DNA from: an uncultured Rhodocyclaceae bacterium
GTDB taxonomy: Bacteria > Pseudomonadota > Gammaproteobacteria > Burkholderiales > Rhodocyclaceae
Direction: 5' to 3'
NCBI GenBank assembly: GCA_903950295.1
Contig: CAJBAP010000116.1
Span: forward strand, 1 to 6,759
DNA length: 6,759 bases
In this document: in pieces, positions 1 to 6,759 of the stretch
Numbering within the stretch: the stretch's first letter is position 1
Layout: every line of letters starts with the position of its first letter
Notes under the pieces: model-generated
The model's input: the letters and a program-made list of their open reading frames with translations, nothing else
What the model was told of the DNA's origin: nothing
The model's database searches: none
Translations under genes and position numbers: made by a program

Positions 1-1111
1 AAGCGTCGATGAACTTGGCCGAGGTGCCAAAGTGGGTCATCCCCTCGGCGACGGCATAGTCGAACAGGATATTGCCGCGCCCGACGAAGGGCGAACCGTC
101 ATAGAGCAGCACGGTGGCGTCGGAGGCCAGCGCCGAGACCAACCAGTTCCACATCATCCAGCCGCAGGTGGAAAAATAGAAAACCTTGTCATCAGGTTTG
201 ACGTCGGACTGCAGGCGATGCTCCTTTAGATGCTGGAGCAATGCACCGCCAGCACCATGCACGATGCACTTCGGCACGCCGGTGGTACCCGACGAGTAGA
301 GGATGTAGAGCGGATGCGCAAAGGGCAGTTGCTCGAACTCCAGCTCGGTCTGCCAGCGGTAGGGATCGACAAACTGGCGCAGCATCAAGGCATTCGGGAT
401 GGCATCGACATCGTGCCCCGCCTTGCGGGTGTAGCGGGCGACGATGGTTTTTTGCAGCGAGGGCAAACCGGCAACGATTTCTTTCACCTTGGGCAGGCTG
501 TCAAGCGTTTTGCCGTTGTAATAGTAGCCATCGGCAACGAACAACAGCTTGGGCGCCACCTGGCCGAAACGGTCGAGTACGCCCTGCACGCCAAAGTCGG
601 GCGATGCCGAGGTAAACACCGCACCGAGCGCAGACGCTGCCAGCAGCGTAATGACGGTCTCCGGCATGTTGGGCATGTAGGCGGCAACCACGTCGCCGGG
701 CACGATGCCCTCTGCGCGCATCGCTGCCGCCAGTCGCGCCACGCGACGGTAGAGATCGCCACGCCCCATGCGCCGCATCAACTTGTCCTCGCCCCAGAAC
801 ACCAGCGCCGTGCCATCGTCGCGATGGCGCAGCAAGTTCTGCGCATAGTTCAGGCGGGCTTCTGGAAACCATTGGGCGCCGGGCATCTTGTCGCCATCGA
901 CCAGTATCGTGCTGCCCTTCTCGCCGCGCACATCACAGAAATCCCAGAGCTGCGACCAGAACTCTGCGGCATGCTCAATCGACCAGCGGTGCAGACTGGA
1001 ATAGTCGGCGCCAGCCTCATTGAAACCTGAGCGGCATAATTGGGCAAACGCGGTCAGGTTCGCGGCGGCAACACGCTCCGCCGCAGGTTGCCACATCAGA
1101 TGCTCAGTCAT
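1..1111 (-). CDS. aacS: Acetoacetyl-CoA synthetase, N-terminal part (3' end outside window)
   Basis: Activates acetoacetate with ATP and CoA to acetoacetyl-CoA through an acyl-adenylate, in the cytoplasm, feeding ketone-body or PHB carbon back into acyl-CoA metabolism. About 370 residues are visible, starting MTEHLMWQPA. An acetyl-CoA-synthetase-type N-terminal domain comes first (roughly residues 30-95, with FWSQLWDF and GAQWFPEARLNYAQNLL). The adenylate-forming core follows. Its phosphate-binding motif YSSGTTGVPK is at residues 272-281 and is followed by CIVHGAGG. The signature STCGWMMWNW at 314-323 is typical of acetoacetyl-CoA rather than acetyl-CoA synthetases. The family is about 650 residues long, so roughly 280 residues, including the C-terminal lid with its catalytic lysine, lie beyond the left edge. 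The start ATG (1109-1111) overlaps the end of the upstream thioesterase gene by 8 nt. Only a weak GAGA lies upstream, so translational coupling is likely. The reading frame is open throughout. A related medium-chain acyl-CoA synthetase is the main alternative. Confidence 0.93.
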   Translation of the reverse strand, partial: MTEHLMWQPAAERVAAANLTAFAQLCRSGFNEAGADYSSLHRWSIEHAAEFWSQLWDFCDVRGEKGSTILVDGDKMPGAQWFPEARLNYAQNLLRHRDDGTALVFWGEDKLMRRMGRGDLYRRVARLAAAMRAEGIVPGDVVAAYMPNMPETVITLLAASALGAVFTSASPDFGVQGVLDRFGQVAPKLLFVADGYYYNGKTLDSLPKVKEIVAGLPSLQKTIVARYTRKAGHDVDAIPNALMLRQFVDPYRWQTELEFEQLPFAHPLYILYSSGTTGVPKCIVHGAGGALLQHLKEHRLQSDVKPDDKVFYFSTCGWMMWNWLVSALASDATVLLYDGSPFVGRGNILFDYAVAEGMTHFGTSAKFIDA

Positions 1112-1526
1112 GTTGGTAAATCTCGCGAATGAAATCTGGCAGCGGCAGGGATTTGCCAGTGCCCGGGTTCCACCAGACGATCTTGGAGGCACCCTCGGCG
1201 TAGAGCGTGTCGTCGTCACCGTTCCCAATGCAACGCATCTCATAAAACGTCGGCAGACTGCTGCGGCCGGGCTTGCCGATCAGCGTCCTGACCTCGACCG
1301 TGGCCGGATAAGTGATCGGCCGGAAAAACGTGCAACTGGCATTGACGATCACAGGACCTTCCTCCACCGCCACGATGTCGGCGATACCCAGCGCTTCCAG
1401 CCACTCGATGCGCGCCTGCTCGGCAAAGCGGAAATACACGGTGTTATTGACATGGCCCAAGGCATCCATGTCGCCCCAACGCACGGGAATGCGCATCGTA
1501 TGAACCAACTGGTATGGATGTTCCAT
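1104..1526 (-). CDS. Acyl-CoA thioesterase, 4-hydroxybenzoyl-CoA thioesterase (YbgC/FadM-like) family
   Basis: A predicted 140-residue cytoplasmic hotdog-fold thioesterase that hydrolyses an acyl-CoA to free acid and CoA; the substrate cannot be read from the sequence. The family signature is clear near the N-terminus: VRWGDMDALGHVNNTVYFRF at residues 15-34. D21 aligns with the catalytic aspartate of 4-hydroxybenzoyl-CoA thioesterase and YbgC, followed by the HVNN element at 25-28 and the usual helix AEQARIEWLEALG. Length is normal for the family. I chose the ATG at 1524-1526 because it puts the signature at the expected distance from the N-terminus. An in-frame ATG at 1634 would add 36 unlikely residues and run into the divergent gene. 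There is no recognisable Shine-Dalgarno before the chosen start; M11 is another possible start. It is first in a two-gene unit with aacS, overlapping it by 8 nt. This suggests a role in managing the CoA pool around acetoacetate or short acyl chains. Confidence 0.9.
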   Translation of the reverse strand: MEHPYQLVHTMRIPVRWGDMDALGHVNNTVYFRFAEQARIEWLEALGIADIVAVEEGPVIVNASCTFFRPITYPATVEVRTLIGKPGRSSLPTFYEMRCIGNGDDDTLYAEGASKIVWWNPGTGKSLPLPDFIREIYQHD

Positions 1527-1600
1527 CGCTGACAGAAAGGAAGAGGATCGGGTGATCGAATTATAATCGCGCCCTATCGCCACCCCCGGAGGAAAAAACT
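1527..1600. promoter_or_regulatory. Divergent intergenic region with bidirectional -10-like element
   Basis: This 74-bp gap separates the thioesterase start (minus) from the ETF-QO start (plus) and must hold or pass the promoters of both units. The octamer ATTATAAT at 1560-1567 is self-complementary. It gives TATAAT at 1562-1567 on the plus strand and at 1565-1560 on the minus strand. It lies exactly 33 nt from each start codon and stands out against GC-rich surroundings. Either direction would give a leader of about 27 nt. No good -35 hexamer sits at 15-19 bp spacing on either strand (plus side GGAAGA, minus side CGGGGG). The assignment therefore rests on the -10 match and position, and an activator or extra contacts would be needed. 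Confidence 0.5.
1588..1592 (+). promoter_or_regulatory. Ribosome binding site deciding the GTG start of ETF-QO
   Basis: GGAGG lies 8 nt before the GTG at 1601-1603 and is followed by an A-rich spacer. This is a near-ideal Shine-Dalgarno and fixes the start at GTG 1601 rather than the in-frame ATG 33 nt further on (M12). Confidence 0.85.
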
Positions 1601-3253
1601 GTGCAGCCACAGGTTCCAGTCGCACGTGAGGCAATGGAGTTCGACGTCGTGGTGGTGGGTGGCGGGCCAGCGGGCTTGGCGGCTGCCATCCGGCTCAAGC
1701 AACTCGACTCTTCCATCAACGTTTGCCTGATCGAAAAGGGCGCGGAAATCGGTGCCCACATTCTCTCTGGCGCGGTGATGGACCCGCGTGCGCTCGATGA
1801 ACTTTTTCCCGACTGGCAGGCCCTCGATGCCCCGCTCGATACACCGGTCAGCGAGGATCGTTTCCTGTTGCTGAGCGAACGCGGCAGCACACGCTTGCCG
1901 ACGGCACTCCTGCCCAGCTGTTTTCACAACGACGGCAATTACGTCATCAGCCTCGGTGATCTCTGCCGCTGGCTCGGCCAGCAGGCCGAGGCGCTCGGTG
2001 TCGAGATCTACCCCGGCTTCGCCGGCGCCGACATCATCGACGAAGAGGGCCGCATTGCCGGCGTCGTCACCGGCGACATGGGGATCGGCAAGGATGGAGA
2101 GCCCGGCCCCAACTTCCAGCCGGGCATGGAACTACGCGCCAAGTACACACTGTTCGCCGAAGGTTGTCGCGGTCACCTTGGCAAGCGGCTCGAACACCGC
2201 TTCAACCTGCGTGCCGGTGCCGACCCGCAGGTGTATGGCCTGGGCATCAAGGAACTCTGGCAGGTGCCCGCAGCACAGCACGTCAAGGGCATGGTGATGC
2301 ACACCGCCGGCTGGCCGCTGGCCGCCGATACCTACGGCGGTGGTTTCTGCTATCACTATGGCACCGCTGCGCAGCCCAACCTCATCGCCTTCGGCCTCGT
2401 CGTCGGCCTCGGCTACAAGAATCCGTATCTTGCTCCCTTCGAGGAAATGCAGCGGCTCAAGACCCACCCGGCCATGCGGGCGATGCTGGCCGGTGGCACG
2501 CGTCTGGCCTACGGCGCCCGCGCGCTGGCCTCGGGCGGCCTGCAGGCGCTACCGAAGCTGATTTTCCCCGGCGGCGCACTGATCGGGGACGATGCCGGCT
2601 TCCTCGTCGCCTCGCGCATCAAGGGTTCGCACGCCGCGCTCAAGTCGGGCATGCTCGCTGCGGAAGCCGTCGCGGCAGCTTTAGCCGACAACCGCGCAGG
2701 CGATGAACTCACGGCCTACCCGGAAAAGTTTCGTGCCTCCTGGCTGTTCGACGAACTGCACCAGGCGCGCAATTTCAAGCCATTGATGAACCAGGGCCTG
2801 TGGCTCGGCTCACTCCTGTTCGGCATCGACCAGCGGCTCTTGCGTGGCAAGGCACCTTGGACGCTGCGCCTCACGGCCGACCACGCCAAGCTGCAGCCGG
2901 CAACTCGGCACACGCCGATCGACTATCCGAAACCGGACGGCGCACTCACCTTCGACCGCCTCTCGTCGGTGTTTCTCTCCAACACCAATCACGCCGAAGA
3001 CCAACCCTGCCACCTGCGACTGAAAGATGCCGCCGCGCCAATTGCCCACAACCTCGCGCTGTATGCGGCCCCCGAGCAACGCTATTGCCCGGCCGGCGTG
3101 TATGAAATCATCGAGGCAGACAACCAGCCCCACTTGCAGATCAACGCGCAAAACTGCGTGCACTGCAAGACTTGCGACATCAAGGACCCCGGGCAGAACA
3201 TCGACTGGGTGACGCCGCAAGGCGGTGAAGGACCGATCTACCAAGGTATGTAA
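1601..3253 (+). CDS. Electron transfer flavoprotein:ubiquinone oxidoreductase (ETF-QO)
   Basis: Passes electrons from reduced ETF, which collects them from acyl-CoA and related dehydrogenases, to ubiquinone at the cytoplasmic membrane. The 550-residue length matches bacterial members. The N-terminal FAD dinucleotide-binding motif VVVVGGGPAG is at residues 16-25. It is followed by GAEIGAHILSGAVMDPRALDELFPDW and the AKYTLFAEGCRGHL segment. The mid-region has YKNPYLAPFEEMQRLKTHP and GGLQALPKLIFPGGALIGDDAG, both typical of the FAD/quinone part. The C-terminal [4Fe-4S] ferredoxin-like domain has ligands C496, C519, C522 and C525, ending in IKDPGQNIDWVTPQGGEGPIYQGM as in the family. Within the flavin motif, the usual GC-x-AG is GDDAG here, with Asp in place of Cys. 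No etfA or etfB gene is in the window. It starts at a GTG with a strong Shine-Dalgarno and lies 3 nt before dbpA, so the two are probably cotranscribed. Its divergent neighbours act on acyl-CoAs, in keeping with a role in beta-oxidation or amino-acid breakdown. Confidence 0.97.
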   Translation: MQPQVPVAREAMEFDVVVVGGGPAGLAAAIRLKQLDSSINVCLIEKGAEIGAHILSGAVMDPRALDELFPDWQALDAPLDTPVSEDRFLLLSERGSTRLPTALLPSCFHNDGNYVISLGDLCRWLGQQAEALGVEIYPGFAGADIIDEEGRIAGVVTGDMGIGKDGEPGPNFQPGMELRAKYTLFAEGCRGHLGKRLEHRFNLRAGADPQVYGLGIKELWQVPAAQHVKGMVMHTAGWPLAADTYGGGFCYHYGTAAQPNLIAFGLVVGLGYKNPYLAPFEEMQRLKTHPAMRAMLAGGTRLAYGARALASGGLQALPKLIFPGGALIGDDAGFLVASRIKGSHAALKSGMLAAEAVAAALADNRAGDELTAYPEKFRASWLFDELHQARNFKPLMNQGLWLGSLLFGIDQRLLRGKAPWTLRLTADHAKLQPATRHTPIDYPKPDGALTFDRLSSVFLSNTNHAEDQPCHLRLKDAAAPIAHNLALYAAPEQRYCPAGVYEIIEADNQPHLQINAQNCVHCKTCDIKDPGQNIDWVTPQGGEGPIYQGM

Positions 3254-3256
3254 CGG

Positions 3257-4684
3257 ATGCCCCAACTCGATTTTGCCACCCTGCCGCTGGCGCCGGCGCT
3301 GCTCGCCAACCTCGACCGCCTCGGCTACCGCCGCATGACGGCGATCCAGGCGCAGAGCCTGCCGCTGATCTTGCAACGGCGCGACCTGATCGCTCAGGCC
3401 GACACCGGCAGCGGCAAGACGCTGGCGTTCGCCATCGGCATCCTGCATCGGCTCGACCCCGCCGAAACTGGCATTCAGGCATTGGTACTCTGCCCAACGC
3501 GGGAACTGGCCGACCAAGTAACCAAGGAACTGCGTCGTGTCGCCCGCTACACCGACAACATCAAGGTGCTGACGCTGTGCGGCGGCACGCCGATGGGGCC
3601 ACAGATCACATCGCTGGCCCACGGCGTCCATATCGTCGTCGGTACGCCGGGGCGCATCCAGGACCACATGAGCCGCAAGAGCATCGACCTCTCCACCGTT
3701 CGCACCCTCGTGCTCGATGAGGCCGACCGCATGGCCGGCATGGGTTTCTACGACGAGATCAAGGGCATCGTGCGCGCCTGCCCAGGCACACGCCAGACGC
3801 TGCTGTTCTCGGCCACCTACCCCGACGACATGCAGCAGGCCAGCGCTGCATTCCTCAATCATCCCGCCGAACTCAAGGTGGCTGCCGGGCTGGATGCCAC
3901 CCGTGTCGAGCAACACTTCTACGCCGTCGCACATGAAAAACGCAACGCGGCGGTGGCGCAACTGCTCAGGCATTTTCAACCCGAGTCGACGCTGGCCTTC
4001 TGCAATACCCGGATCCATTGTCGCGAACTGGCTGCCGAACTGCGTGCGCAAGGCATTGCGGCACTGGCCATGCACGGTGAGCTGGAACAGCGCGAACGCG
4101 ATGAACTGCTGGTGCAGTTCGCCAACCGCAGCTGTGCAGTGCTGGTCGCCACCGATGTCGCCGCGCGCGGCCTCGACATTCGCACCGTCGATGCAGTGAT
4201 CAACGTCGATGTCGCCAAGGACACCGAAATCCATACGCATCGTATCGGCCGAACCGGGCGCGGCGGCCACGACGCCCCGGTCGGGCTGGCGCTCACCCTG
4301 AGCGCACCGAGCGAACGCAAGTGGGTCAAGCTGATTGAGGCCTGGCAGGGCGGCCCGGTAACCTGGGACGATCTGACCACGCTGACGCCGGCCAGCACGG
4401 CACCACCGGCAGCGATGCAGACCCTGCGCATCCTCGGTGGCCGCAAGGACAAGTTGCGCCCCGGCGACCTGCTCGGCGCACTGACCGGTGTCGCCGGCTT
4501 GAACAAGGATCAGGTCGGCCGCATCGACGTCTTCGACGACACCTGTTTCGTCGCGCTCGACCCCCGCGCTGCCGCCCGCGCCCTGGCCAGCCTCGCCGAT
4601 ACCGGCATCAAGGGCCGCCGCTTCCGCATGAGCCTGCTGGCACCATCGATCACGACAATAACTCCCCCATCACAATCAGGGTAA
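3257..4684 (+). CDS. dbpA: ATP-dependent DEAD-box RNA helicase DbpA
   Basis: An RNA-dependent ATPase/helicase of 475 residues. In known DbpA the C-terminal domain binds hairpin 92 of 23S rRNA and the enzyme acts in late 50S subunit assembly. All DEAD-box motifs are present in order: Q motif GYRRMTAIQ (23-31), motif I AQADTGSGKT (46-55), Ia PTRELADQV (80-88), GG near 109, TPGR (130-133), motif II DEAD (154-157), motif III SAT (185-187), IV FCNT (248-251), V ATDVAARGLDI (298-308) and VI HRIGRTGRGG (328-337). Residues 388-461 form the DbpA RNA-binding domain. Its GGRKDKLRPGDLLGALTG (394-411) is nearly the same as in E. coli DbpA and separates this gene from RhlE, SrmB and other DEAD-box helicases. 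The protein runs about 14 residues (462-475, Thr/Pro/Ser-rich) past the usual end of that domain. An AAGG 10 nt before the ATG serves as a modest ribosome site, and only 3 nt separate it from the ETF-QO stop. Confidence 0.97.
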   Translation: MPQLDFATLPLAPALLANLDRLGYRRMTAIQAQSLPLILQRRDLIAQADTGSGKTLAFAIGILHRLDPAETGIQALVLCPTRELADQVTKELRRVARYTDNIKVLTLCGGTPMGPQITSLAHGVHIVVGTPGRIQDHMSRKSIDLSTVRTLVLDEADRMAGMGFYDEIKGIVRACPGTRQTLLFSATYPDDMQQASAAFLNHPAELKVAAGLDATRVEQHFYAVAHEKRNAAVAQLLRHFQPESTLAFCNTRIHCRELAAELRAQGIAALAMHGELEQRERDELLVQFANRSCAVLVATDVAARGLDIRTVDAVINVDVAKDTEIHTHRIGRTGRGGHDAPVGLALTLSAPSERKWVKLIEAWQGGPVTWDDLTTLTPASTAPPAAMQTLRILGGRKDKLRPGDLLGALTGVAGLNKDQVGRIDVFDDTCFVALDPRAAARALASLADTGIKGRRFRMSLLAPSITTITPPSQSG

Positions 4685-4692
4685 TATTGCCC
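4679..4692. repeat. 14-bp palindrome over the dbpA stop codon, upstream of the kinase start
   Basis: GGGTAATATTGCCC is an inverted repeat around AATATT with one mismatch, which becomes a U-G wobble in RNA. As RNA it could form a 5-bp stem with a 4-nt AUAU loop. It covers the dbpA TAA (4682-4684) and ends 4 nt before the kinase ATG. It also contains the only purine-rich AGGG that could serve as a Shine-Dalgarno. It could be an operator, a small hairpin affecting translation, or chance. It lacks a U-tract, so it is not an intrinsic terminator. Confidence 0.4.
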
Positions 4693-4696
4693 GGCC

Positions 4697-6759
4697 ATGC
4701 AAACACGCAACCCGGAACCCCTACCTGAACGGGCCACGCATCCGGCCCTGACCACTGGTTTTAACCACTGGCTGGTCGCGGGTGTGGTCTTCGTCAACAT
4801 CATCATGGTTGCCATTGGCGTCCAGGGCCTGTTGTACAGCCGCGCGCGCACCGTCGAGCAGGTGCAGAACACAACCACCAATCTGGCGACTCTGCTTGAA
4901 GAAAATGTGTCGGACTCTGCCCGCCGCATCGACCTTGCCTTGCAGAGCATCATCGATTCACTGGAACATCAGGCGAGCGAAGGCAGGCTGAAAGATGAGG
5001 TCATCGAGCGCTTGCTCAAGACCCATCAGGAACGCCACCCGGAAGTGGATGCCTTCCGCCTGTCTAATCGCCACGGCGATGTGCTCTGGGGCAAGGGAGT
5101 AAACCCGGCAAAACCGGCGAGTTACGCCGACCGTGAGTTCTATCCTTTGCACAAAGCCAACCCGGGCCAGCAACTGATCATCACCGAACCGATCCTTGGC
5201 AAGGTCTCGAAAATTTGGGTCATCGCCTTTACCCGCTCTTTCCGCAACCCCGACGGCTCCTTCGCCGGCATCGTTTCAGCAGCGGTTCCAATCGGCTATT
5301 TCACCGATCTGCTTTCCAGGCTCGACCTGGGACCCCATGGTTCGGTCGTCATCCGCCATTTGAATCATGGGCTGGTAACGCGCTTCCCTCCGGTCGAAGG
5401 CCCGGGCGGACAAACCGGCGACAAGAAGGTCTCAGACGAGTTCAAGGCCTTGCTCAACTCCGGGAAGCAAAGCGGCATGTTCCATGTACTCAAGGCGCCG
5501 GATGGTTACGAGCGCAGCTATGCGTTCCGTCGGGTGAGCTACATGCCGGTCATCGTGGCAGTGGGCATGGCTCCGCAGGATTATCTTGGTGTCTGGCACG
5601 ACGAGGTGCTCAAGACCTCTGCGCTGCTTGGCGCGTTCTTCCTTGTCAGCCTAATCTCTGCCTGGCTGATCCGACGTTTCTTGCAACGGCAACTGACCGA
5701 TGCAATCGAAATTGATAAACATCGGCGTCATCTGGAAACACTGGTGCAGGAGCGCACCGCCGAACTGGAGAAGGCCAAAGCTGCGGCCGAAGCGGCGAAC
5801 ATCGCCAAGAGTGCCTTCCTGGCCAACATGTCGCACGAGATACGCACGCCGCTTAATGCCATCACCGGCATGGCGCATCTCATGAAGCGCGAGGGCCTGG
5901 CCCCGCAGCAGGTCGAACGGCTCGACAAGATTCATACGGCCGGCCAGCACCTGCTGGAAATCATCAATGCCGTGCTCGACCTGTCGAAGATCGAAGCAGG
6001 CAAGTTCGCCCTCGAAGAAGTTCCTGTGAGCGTTGGCACCCTATCCGCCAATGTACTTTCGATGCTCTTCAACCAGGCCCAGGCCAAAAATATCCAGCTG
6101 CGTGTCGAGACCGAGCCGCTACCCCATCACCTGCGGGGCGATCCCACCCGACTCCAGCAGGCACTGTTGAACTACACCACCAATGCGATCAAGTTCACTG
6201 AAGCCGGCACCATTATCCTGCGCTCCAAGCTTGAGGAAGACACCCAGGACAGCGCGCTGGTGCGCTTCGAAGTACAAGACACCGGCATCGGGATCGCGCC
6301 AGAGGTGGCAGAGCGCCTGTTCTCTACCTTCGAGCAGGCCGACAACTCAACCACGCGCAAATACGGGGGAACCGGCCTCGGGCTGGCCATCACCCGCAAG
6401 CTCGCCCGGCTCATGGGCGGCGACGCCGGCGTGATCAGCACCCCCGGGGCGGGTAGCACCTTCTGGTTCACTGCACGGCTCAAGAAAGGCGCAGCAACAG
6501 ACGCGCCGGCACTGGCGCCATCCCCGGCCGGATCAGCCGAGAGTACGCTGATCAGCCACTACAGCGGCAAACGAATATTGCTGGTTGAAGATGAAATGAT
6601 CAACCGTGAGGTCACCCTGGAACTCCTGAAGGATGTACAGCAGGAGGTGGATCTTGCGGAGGACGGTTTGCAGGCAGTCGATCTGGCTACCCTGAACGAA
6701 TACGACCTGATCCTGATGGACATGCAGATGCCAAATATGGATGGGCTGGAAGCGACACA
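4697..6759 (+). CDS. Membrane-bound hybrid sensor histidine kinase (periplasmic Cache-like sensor, HisKA, HATPase, receiver), 3' end outside window
   Basis: A signal-transducing kinase that senses a periplasmic cue, autophosphorylates on histidine and passes the phosphate to its own receiver. The 687 visible residues show a short cytoplasmic N-terminus, then TM1 (about 26-47, [22 protein letters not shown]). An extracytoplasmic region of about 260 residues follows (48-307), with PDC/dCache-like features such as [22 protein letters not shown]2 is at about 308-325. A coiled coil ([17 protein letters not shown]) comes next, with no HAMP or PAS visible between them. HisKA has SHEIRTPLN with the phospho-acceptor H380. 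The ATPase domain has the N box around N496, DTGIG (528-532), an F box (LFSTFEQAD) and GGTGLGLAI (557-565). After a Pro/Ala-rich linker the receiver begins LLVEDE (E631, D632), with phospho-acceptor D675 in [11 protein letters not shown]. The window ends inside the receiver, so an Hpt or second receiver may follow. The ATG at 4697 is the first start after the in-frame dbpA stop, 12 nt away, and lacks a good Shine-Dalgarno. The ligand and the output are unknown. Confidence 0.95.
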   Translation, partial: MQTRNPEPLPERATHPALTTGFNHWLVAGVVFVNIIMVAIGVQGLLYSRARTVEQVQNTTTNLATLLEENVSDSARRIDLALQSIIDSLEHQASEGRLKDEVIERLLKTHQERHPEVDAFRLSNRHGDVLWGKGVNPAKPASYADREFYPLHKANPGQQLIITEPILGKVSKIWVIAFTRSFRNPDGSFAGIVSAAVPIGYFTDLLSRLDLGPHGSVVIRHLNHGLVTRFPPVEGPGGQTGDKKVSDEFKALLNSGKQSGMFHVLKAPDGYERSYAFRRVSYMPVIVAVGMAPQDYLGVWHDEVLKTSALLGAFFLVSLISAWLIRRFLQRQLTDAIEIDKHRRHLETLVQERTAELEKAKAAAEAANIAKSAFLANMSHEIRTPLNAITGMAHLMKREGLAPQQVERLDKIHTAGQHLLEIINAVLDLSKIEAGKFALEEVPVSVGTLSANVLSMLFNQAQAKNIQLRVETEPLPHHLRGDPTRLQQALLNYTTNAIKFTEAGTIILRSKLEEDTQDSALVRFEVQDTGIGIAPEVAERLFSTFEQADNSTTRKYGGTGLGLAITRKLARLMGGDAGVISTPGAGSTFWFTARLKKGAATDAPALAPSPAGSAESTLISHYSGKRILLVEDEMINREVTLELLKDVQQEVDLAEDGLQAVDLATLNEYDLILMDMQMPNMDGLEAT

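Noticed and set aside
230..1030. Plus-strand open frame (266 codons) within the aacS region
   Set aside because: It is antisense to the clearly conserved aacS reading frame, has no recognisable family motif, and has no supporting ribosome site.
1529..1534. CTGACA as a -35 hexamer for the rightward promoter
   Set aside because: It matches TTGACA at five of six positions but lies 27 bp from the TATAAT, far beyond the usual 15-19 bp.
1527..1634. Longer N-terminus for the thioesterase starting at 1634
   Set aside because: It would add 36 residues without family similarity and overlap the start and Shine-Dalgarno of the divergent ETF-QO gene. The ATG at 1526 gives the normal family length.
2810..4270. 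Long minus-strand open frame (486 codons) opposite ETF-QO and dbpA
   Set aside because: It lies antisense to two genes with full, well-conserved motifs. Its translation has no recognisable domain and is the kind of His/Arg/Gly-rich product expected from the reverse frame of GC-rich coding DNA.
4679..4692. Intrinsic terminator after dbpA
   Set aside because: The stem is only 5 bp with a wobble, and no run of T follows. The next gene starts 4 nt further on.
1..6759. Mobile element, CRISPR array, phage or defence system
   Set aside because: No repeats with regular spacing, transposase, integrase or defence-type domains were seen. Nearly all of the window is taken up by five ordinary genes.

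Overview
The window is a densely coded, GC-rich piece of bacterial chromosome. It holds five protein genes in two divergent groups. The gene repertoire and protein sequences suggest a proteobacterium, most likely a betaproteobacterium of the Rhodocyclales type. This is inferred from the look of the proteins (a bacterial-type ETF:ubiquinone oxidoreductase, a DbpA helicase, a Cache-type hybrid kinase), not from a marker gene. I see no mobile elements, CRISPR arrays, tRNA or rRNA genes, and no sign of recent transfer.

Left part, minus strand (1-1526): a small hotdog-fold acyl-CoA thioesterase of the YbgC/FadM type comes first. It overlaps by 8 nt the start of an acetoacetyl-CoA synthetase gene (aacS), which runs off the left edge of the window. 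Together they look like a short-chain acyl-CoA / acetoacetate activation and turnover module.

Middle (1527-1600): a 74-bp divergent intergenic region carries a strong Shine-Dalgarno for the rightward gene. It also has an AT-rich self-complementary octamer, ATTATAAT, lying exactly midway between the two start codons. This octamer offers a -10-like TATAAT on both strands.

Right part, plus strand (1601-6759): electron transfer flavoprotein:ubiquinone oxidoreductase, then, 3 nt later, the DEAD-box RNA helicase DbpA, then, 12 nt later, a membrane-bound hybrid sensor histidine kinase cut off by the right edge inside its receiver domain. The tight spacing suggests one transcript. The three products (respiratory electron entry from acyl-CoA dehydrogenases, 50S ribosome assembly, signal transduction) have no obvious shared pathway. 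The divergent arrangement does place acyl-CoA thioesterase and synthetase genes opposite the respiratory acceptor for acyl-CoA dehydrogenases, which makes metabolic sense for fatty-acid or branched-chain amino-acid breakdown.

I found no convincing undescribed system. The points most worth a second look are the symmetric divergent promoter region, the palindrome over the dbpA stop just before the kinase start, the odd dbpA-kinase coupling, and a departure from the usual ETF-QO motif.
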